From Argentina anserina (Eukaryota > Streptophyta > Magnoliopsida > Rosales > Rosaceae): a DNA stretch of 64,000 nt. The notes under the pieces were generated by a model. It worked only from the letters and a program-made list of their open reading frames with translations. It was not told where the DNA came from and did not search any database. The stretch is from assembly GCF_933775445.1 (NCBI RefSeq), contig NC_065877.1, positions 17,670,001-17,734,000 of the forward strand, in the 5' to 3' direction. Positions 62,251 through 64,000 of the stretch are shown one piece after another (the stretch's first letter is position 1; the number at the start of each line of letters is the position of its first letter). The translations under genes were made by a program, and so were the position numbers.

Positions 62251-62402
62251 TTCCTTTTTCTTCTTTTGTTTCCTTCTTTTCTTATTCTTTCCATTTAATG
62301 GCTGGATGAACATTCCCTCCTTTAAGGCTGCATACTTCTTCCTTTTCATCTTATTCAGAAACTAAATTAGTTCTTTCCTTTTTCTCCTTTTGTTTCCTTC
62401 TT
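62251..62402 (-). repeat. 28-bp pyrimidine-rich direct repeat in U3
   Basis: The segments 62,251-62,278 and 62,375-62,402 (offset 124 bp) match at 27 of 28 bases; both are C/T-rich on the plus strand, so purine-rich on the element's strand. A third C/T-rich tract lies at 62,130-62,160. They sit upstream of the TATA box. Duplication within U3 is a plausible origin; low complexity could also produce part of the match. Confidence 0.5.
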
Positions 62403-62735
62403 CTCCTCTTTCTTTCCATAATTTCCAAGTCATTATCTCACATTTAATTCTGAAAATAAGGAAAGGAAATAATAAATATAAATCACATATGTTACAGAAT
62501 TATCGAATAATAAAAATCCTAACCAAACTAGGTTTCCTAGTTCGACAAGGAATACTACTCTATAGCACTCTCGACAATTTCTGCATTTTACACCCGTTTT
62601 AGCACCAAAAGGGAATGAACGTCACTAAAGACTCCTAACTCGACTCAATGACTCTATACTACAATAATAAGGGCTAAGTAAAGTACGAATGGAGGTAAAA
62701 ACATGTTAAGAACGTCGCACAAAGTGCTCCTATCA

Positions 62736-62749
62736 ACTACCCCACACTT
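62736..62749 (-). other. Putative polypurine tract (AAGTGTGGGGTAGT)
   Basis: Immediately outside the TG end of the LTR, the minus strand reads AAGTGTGGGGTAGT and then TGATAG. A G/A-rich stretch at this place is where plus-strand DNA synthesis is primed in LTR retrotransposons, and its position supports calling the LTR a 3' LTR. The tract is not purely purine: it has four T residues, so the exact primer may be only the AAGTGTGGGG or GTGGGG part. Confidence 0.55.
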
Positions 62750-63565
62750 GGCTTTTGCTAGTCCCTTAGCAAAACAAAACAAAACAACACAAAACTCTAT
62801 TGCCCCTAAATGATTGCCTCAGAATCTCAAAACACATAGCTTTCAAGTTTAAGCATTTGCATGTAAGCACATAAATTCCAAGTTTCATAAACATGTTTCA
62901 TGGAATGAATAAGTAAGAAATGAGACAATAAGCACATAACATGTTTAGTTAATCCAATCCTCCTCACAAGGCATACTCTCTTCTTTTCACTCAGATTCAT
63001 GGTTATGATTCACACACAAGTTTATGCAAGAGAAAGGATAATAAAGCATGAAATAGCTTGCATATTTCATCAAATGAAAGCTCTTTGTGAATAACAAAAG
63101 GAAAACCTCATTTAACAACTAAGTGCACAAATGGACCAAAACCATATGCTCAACTGTTGTGATCATCTCCACAAACCAAGATTTGCTCATTTTAAGAATC
63201 ATTAGGATCATTATACAAGGTGAATGTTTAGGCTTAGGTAAAGGCATGGAATATCAAGGAATTACAAAGGTAATCATATAGACTTAGCAGAATAAACATC
63301 ATCCTTATAACACCACACACCATCAAGGGCCTTGGGCCCAATCATCATTTCTACCACAAAGTGAACATGAACAAAGGTCAAATAAACATTTTTAGACCTT
63401 CAATTACAACTCAACTCCAAATCACACATGGAAGACAACATATTTTCCTTTCTTTCCTTGTATTGCCGATCTCATCATTTTTCATTCATCATCATTTTTT
63501 TTTTCTTTTTTTTTTTTCGGCATTTGCTTAAAAGCTTTTTCATATTTTCTTTTCTCATGTCTTCC

Positions 63566-63576
63566 ACCCCACACTT
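63566..63576 (-). repeat. Second copy of the polypurine-like motif (AAGTGTGGGGT)
   Basis: The 11-mer ACCCCACACTT (plus strand) is identical at 63,566-63,576 and at 62,739-62,749 next to the LTR. The internal copy lies 827 bp upstream in the element's direction, followed by GGAAG. Some retroelements have a second, central polypurine tract; chance or old duplication is also possible. Confidence 0.4.
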
Positions 63577-64000
63577 ATTTCATGCATCATCACAACATCA
63601 TCTCAAAAATAGTTCTGTCAAGTCTATAGGACAAGGTAGAGATAACTATACTAAGCATGGAGATAACATAGGTGATGAAGAAAAGGCTTAATGTAGGCTC
63701 AATTGGGGTTCAACTAAGGGGTCCCAAGCAGGGCACATATAGGGATACATGGCTGTTTGTCTAAAGTGGTGTAATCCTAGAAATGATCCATAAATCCCTT
63801 TCAAAATCAGAGCATTTTATGACTTAAAAGTTTCAACAATCACAAAAGATGAGTTCTAGTAAATTCTAGAGTCCATTAAAAGCTATGGCACATAGTCATT
63901 GAATATGCAAAGAATAATGAGGTTCACAAAACAACCACGAAATTTCATATTATCAGTCAAGAAGAAAGCATAGATAGGCTCAAAAACTCACAGGTTGTTA

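Larger units (their letters stand above)
60993..62735 (-). mobile_element. LTR of an LTR retrotransposon (3' LTR, 1,743 bp)
   Basis: Read on the minus strand, the segment begins TGATAGGAGC (62,735 leftward) and ends GCTCTATCA (60,993): the short inverted TG...CA ends of an LTR. It has a TATA box, purine-rich U3 tracts, and a 3' part with the phrase GAACGATCCCTGCTTATTC, a style I associate with long LTRs of plant Ty3/gypsy elements (recollection, not a search). Because the satellite touches the CA end and a purine-rich tract lies outside the TG end, this is the 3' LTR and the element reads right to left. If transcription starts near 62,040, U3 is about 690 bp and R plus U5 about 1,050 bp. A solo LTR is less likely given the tract and the non-satellite DNA to the right. 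Lineage is uncertain. Confidence 0.75.
62736..64000 (-). mobile_element. Internal 3' untranslated part of the LTR retrotransposon
   Basis: This AT-rich stretch adjoins the 3' LTR and contains no satellite. I see no gag, protease, reverse transcriptase, RNase H or integrase motif on either strand, and no convincing open frame. An AAAAC microrepeat lies at about 62,771-62,795 and a T-run with one interrupting C at 63,495-63,517. Long non-coding DNA between the last coding domain and the 3' LTR is known in the Tat/Ogre group of Ty3/gypsy elements and in non-autonomous LARD elements; either would fit. Coding sequence, if any, lies further right. Confidence 0.55.

Noticed and set aside
61971..62309. 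112-codon plus-strand open frame within the LTR
   Set aside because: Overlaps the LTR promoter on the opposite strand; low-complexity phenylalanine/serine content from C/T-rich tracts.
60993..62735. DNA transposon with terminal inverted repeats
   Set aside because: The inverted match is only about 6-9 bp; with TG...CA ends, an internal TATA box and an adjoining purine tract an LTR explains it better.
62771..62795. AAAAC microrepeat as an insertion scar or poly(A) tail of a second element
   Set aside because: Too short, no target duplication or other element feature nearby; ordinary microsatellite in the element's non-coding part.
63428..63691. 87-codon plus-strand open frame
   Set aside because: Its centre is a T-run translated as polyphenylalanine; no domain or codon bias.

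Overview
The window holds two things: about 61 kb of one uninterrupted satellite-DNA array (1-60,993), and the end of an LTR retrotransposon that abuts it without a transition (60,993-64,000). I found no protein-coding gene, tRNA, rRNA or CRISPR array. The content points to a plant nuclear genome, probably a dicot: a nucleosome-sized AT-rich satellite organised in higher-order repeats, next to a long LTR with TG...CA ends and a purine-rich tract beside it. I cannot name the species. The array continues beyond the left edge, and the retroelement continues beyond the right edge.

Satellite architecture. Every monomer has an invariant part of about 108 bp plus n tandem copies of a 41-bp module, giving lengths of 148/149 (n=1), 189/190 (n=2), 230/231 (n=3) and 271/272 bp (n=4). 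At least one monomer is lengthened by 22 bp (171 bp). The 41-bp module is itself a 19-bp plus a 22-bp piece, each beginning GTATCTTT, and the rest of the T-rich half continues the same motif at similar spacing. All copies run in the same direction. By simple division the array has about 360 monomers.

Layout, left to right, with approximate borders: zone A (1-14,230), a mosaic of segments shared with zone B and with each other; zone B (14,230-29,300), two tandem copies of a 7,506-bp higher-order repeat; zone C (29,560-40,700), two copies of a 5.7-kb block, the second lacking one monomer; zone D (40,550-43,340), a 1,769-bp repeat; zone E (43,340-49,200), mixed 1,541-, 2,069- and 420-bp repeats; zone F (49,200-54,550), a 2,845-bp repeat; zone G (54,793-55,606), three long n=4 monomers; zone H (56,510-60,993), 149+190 dimers and 488/1,546-bp repeats. 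Each zone has its own diagnostic base variants, as expected from repeated local unequal exchange and conversion.

Retroelement. On the minus strand, 62,735 to 60,993 reads as a complete 1,743-bp LTR: it begins TGATAG, ends CTATCA, and has a TATA box about one third of the way in. A purine-rich tract lies just outside its 5' end, as expected for a 3' LTR. The body of the element therefore lies to the right; 62,736-64,000 is its non-coding 3' part, with no domain recognisable. The LTR cuts a satellite monomer mid-unit, so the element probably inserted into the array, and the array may resume beyond the right edge of this window.
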